64,000 bases of DNA from CAWFLT01 sp963816795 (GTDB taxonomy: Bacteria > Acidobacteriota > Vicinamibacteria > Vicinamibacterales > SCN-69-37). Location of the stretch: assembly GCA_963816795.1 (NCBI GenBank), contig CAWFLT010000004.1, positions 62,001 to 126,000 of the forward strand. Reading direction: 5' to 3'. Both the position numbers and the translations under genes were made by a program. This document shows, piece after piece, positions 63,266 to 64,000 of the stretch. The notes under the pieces are model-generated. The model saw only the letters and a program-made list of their open reading frames with translations, was not told where the DNA came from and searched no databases. Each line of letters begins with the position of its first letter. The first letter of the stretch is position 1.

Positions 63266-64000
63266 ATGCCGAGAGCCTTCACCACGAAGAGCACGAAGAT
63301 CACGAAGACCACGAAGCGATTTTCGGGAAGTGCACTTGTCTTATCGGGTCTCGTCGCCACGGCGCTCGCTCAGGGCGCAGACACCGATCTTCACGCTCGA
63401 ACCCGAACGAGCACATCGCCATCATCGGCAACACGCTGGCGGAGCGGTTTCAGTACGACGGCTGGCTCGAGACGATGCTGCAGGCGCGGTTTCCGAAGCA
63501 CGAGCTGACGGTGCGCAACCTCGGCTTCAGCGGCGACGAGATCGGCGACGCGGCTGCGTTCGAAGAACTTCGGCACGCCTGACGAGTGGTTGAGCGGCAA
63601 TGCGACGCCGATCGGCGGCTACCAGGAGAACCGGTTCGAGAACGCCAACACGAAGGCCGACGTGGTGTTCGCCTTCTTCGGCTACAACGAATCGTATGCG
63701 GGAGAGGCCGGCCTCGAGGCGTTCAAGCAGCAGTTGGGCGACTGGATCACGAAGACGCTGGCCCAGCGCTACAACGGCAAGACCGCGCCGCGCGTCGTCG
63801 TCTTCTCGCCGATCGCGCACGAAGACCTGGGCAACCCCGATCTGCCGAACGGCAAGGAGAACAATCAACGGCTCGCGCTGTACACGCCGGGCGATGGGCG
63901 AGGTCGCCAAGGCGCAAGGCGTGACGTTCGTCGATCTCTACACGCCGAGCCTTCAGCTCTACACGTCCAGCCAGCCGCCGCTCACGATCAACGGTGTGCA
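63266..64000 (+). CDS. SGNH/GDSL hydrolase-like protein, incomplete
   Basis: Runs off the window. ATG 63266 opens MPRAFTTKSTKITKTTKRFS, where the basic n-region is written by four 9-bp 'cacgaagag' units, and a signal (ALVLSGLVATALAQG). After a frame change near 63390 it shows EHIAIIGNTLAERFQYDGWL and RNLGFSGDEI; after others near 63555 and 63890 come FGTPDEWLSGN, VVFAFFGYNESYAGEAGLEA and GVTFVDLYTPSLQLY. This is the front domain of large PVC-type exported proteins that also hold HEAT repeats and a cytochrome; those parts would be past 64000. Confidence 0.75.

Overview
The base composition (high GC), the protein families and the gene order point to an uncultured Acidobacteriota, most likely of the Vicinamibacteria type. 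The indicators are several Oar-like TonB-dependent receptors with an N-terminal carboxypeptidase-type regulatory domain, five secreted von Willebrand A (VWA) proteins of the acidobacterial kind, ThuA-like and quinoprotein genes, and many secreted proteins of unknown function. I saw no rRNA, tRNA, transposase, integrase, phage or CRISPR signal. Almost every gene longer than about 600 bp changes frame one or more times while conserved residues continue on both sides. I read this as uncorrected single-base indels, probably long-read assembly error, rather than mass pseudogenisation, and I give gene spans across those frame changes.

Layout. 1-3.6 kb: end of one TonB-dependent receptor, a lipoprotein with a methyltransferase-like C-terminus, and an internal piece of a second receptor. 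3.6-6.4 kb (minus): BrkB/YihY membrane protein, a histone-like basic protein, a subtilisin. 6.7-7.4 kb: VapBC-type toxin-antitoxin pair. 7.6-15.7 kb: small secreted proteins, a predicted outer-surface protein with an HPHDF motif, an M24 peptidase, a VWA protein, a pyrophosphatase. 15.9-23.8 kb: FAH-family hydrolase, then a periplasmic sugar block (xylose-isomerase-like protein apparently joined to a diheme cytochrome c, a PQQ-type quinoprotein, an EF-hand/ThuA protein, a GH39 xylosidase). 23.9-27.3 kb: EF-hand protein, then a cassette of surface protein with a sortase-like sorting signal, VWA protein and class D-like sortase, ended by a convergent DUF454 gene. 27.5-31.2 kb: TonB-dependent receptor. 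31.4-43.6 kb: HD hydrolase, MBL hydrolase, two large VWA proteins, NAD(P)-binding protein, DUF2934, a helical-repeat protein, luciferase-like oxidoreductase, TonB-C-like protein. 43.6-47.1 kb: SNF2 helicase plus SWIM zinc-finger pair. 47.4-52.7 kb: phosphoesterase, nucleotidyltransferase-like protein, quinoprotein-like propeller, two small secreted proteins. 52.9-64 kb: two receptors, a nucleotide pyrophosphatase-like enzyme, a VWA protein, then a ThuA protein and the start of an SGNH hydrolase.

Functionally the window is dominated by the cell envelope. The receptors, GH39, isomerase, cytochrome/quinoprotein and ThuA genes fit uptake and periplasmic oxidation of plant-derived sugars. A 19-nt palindrome between a receptor and a ThuA gene could be a shared operator.

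The intergenic DNA is unusually rich in repeats. They include a GGGGCCCC-centred palindromic family at six loci, a 'cacggag/cacgaag' microsatellite, an 'attgcc' family at three loci, a 28-bp tandem array, about four 168-173-bp tandem hairpin units, a REP-like 20-mer, and a roughly 63-bp inverted repeat. The most interesting items for follow-up are the sortase-substrate cassette with its structured leader, the isomerase-cytochrome fusion, the ThuA domain interrupted by EF-hands, and the repeat families.
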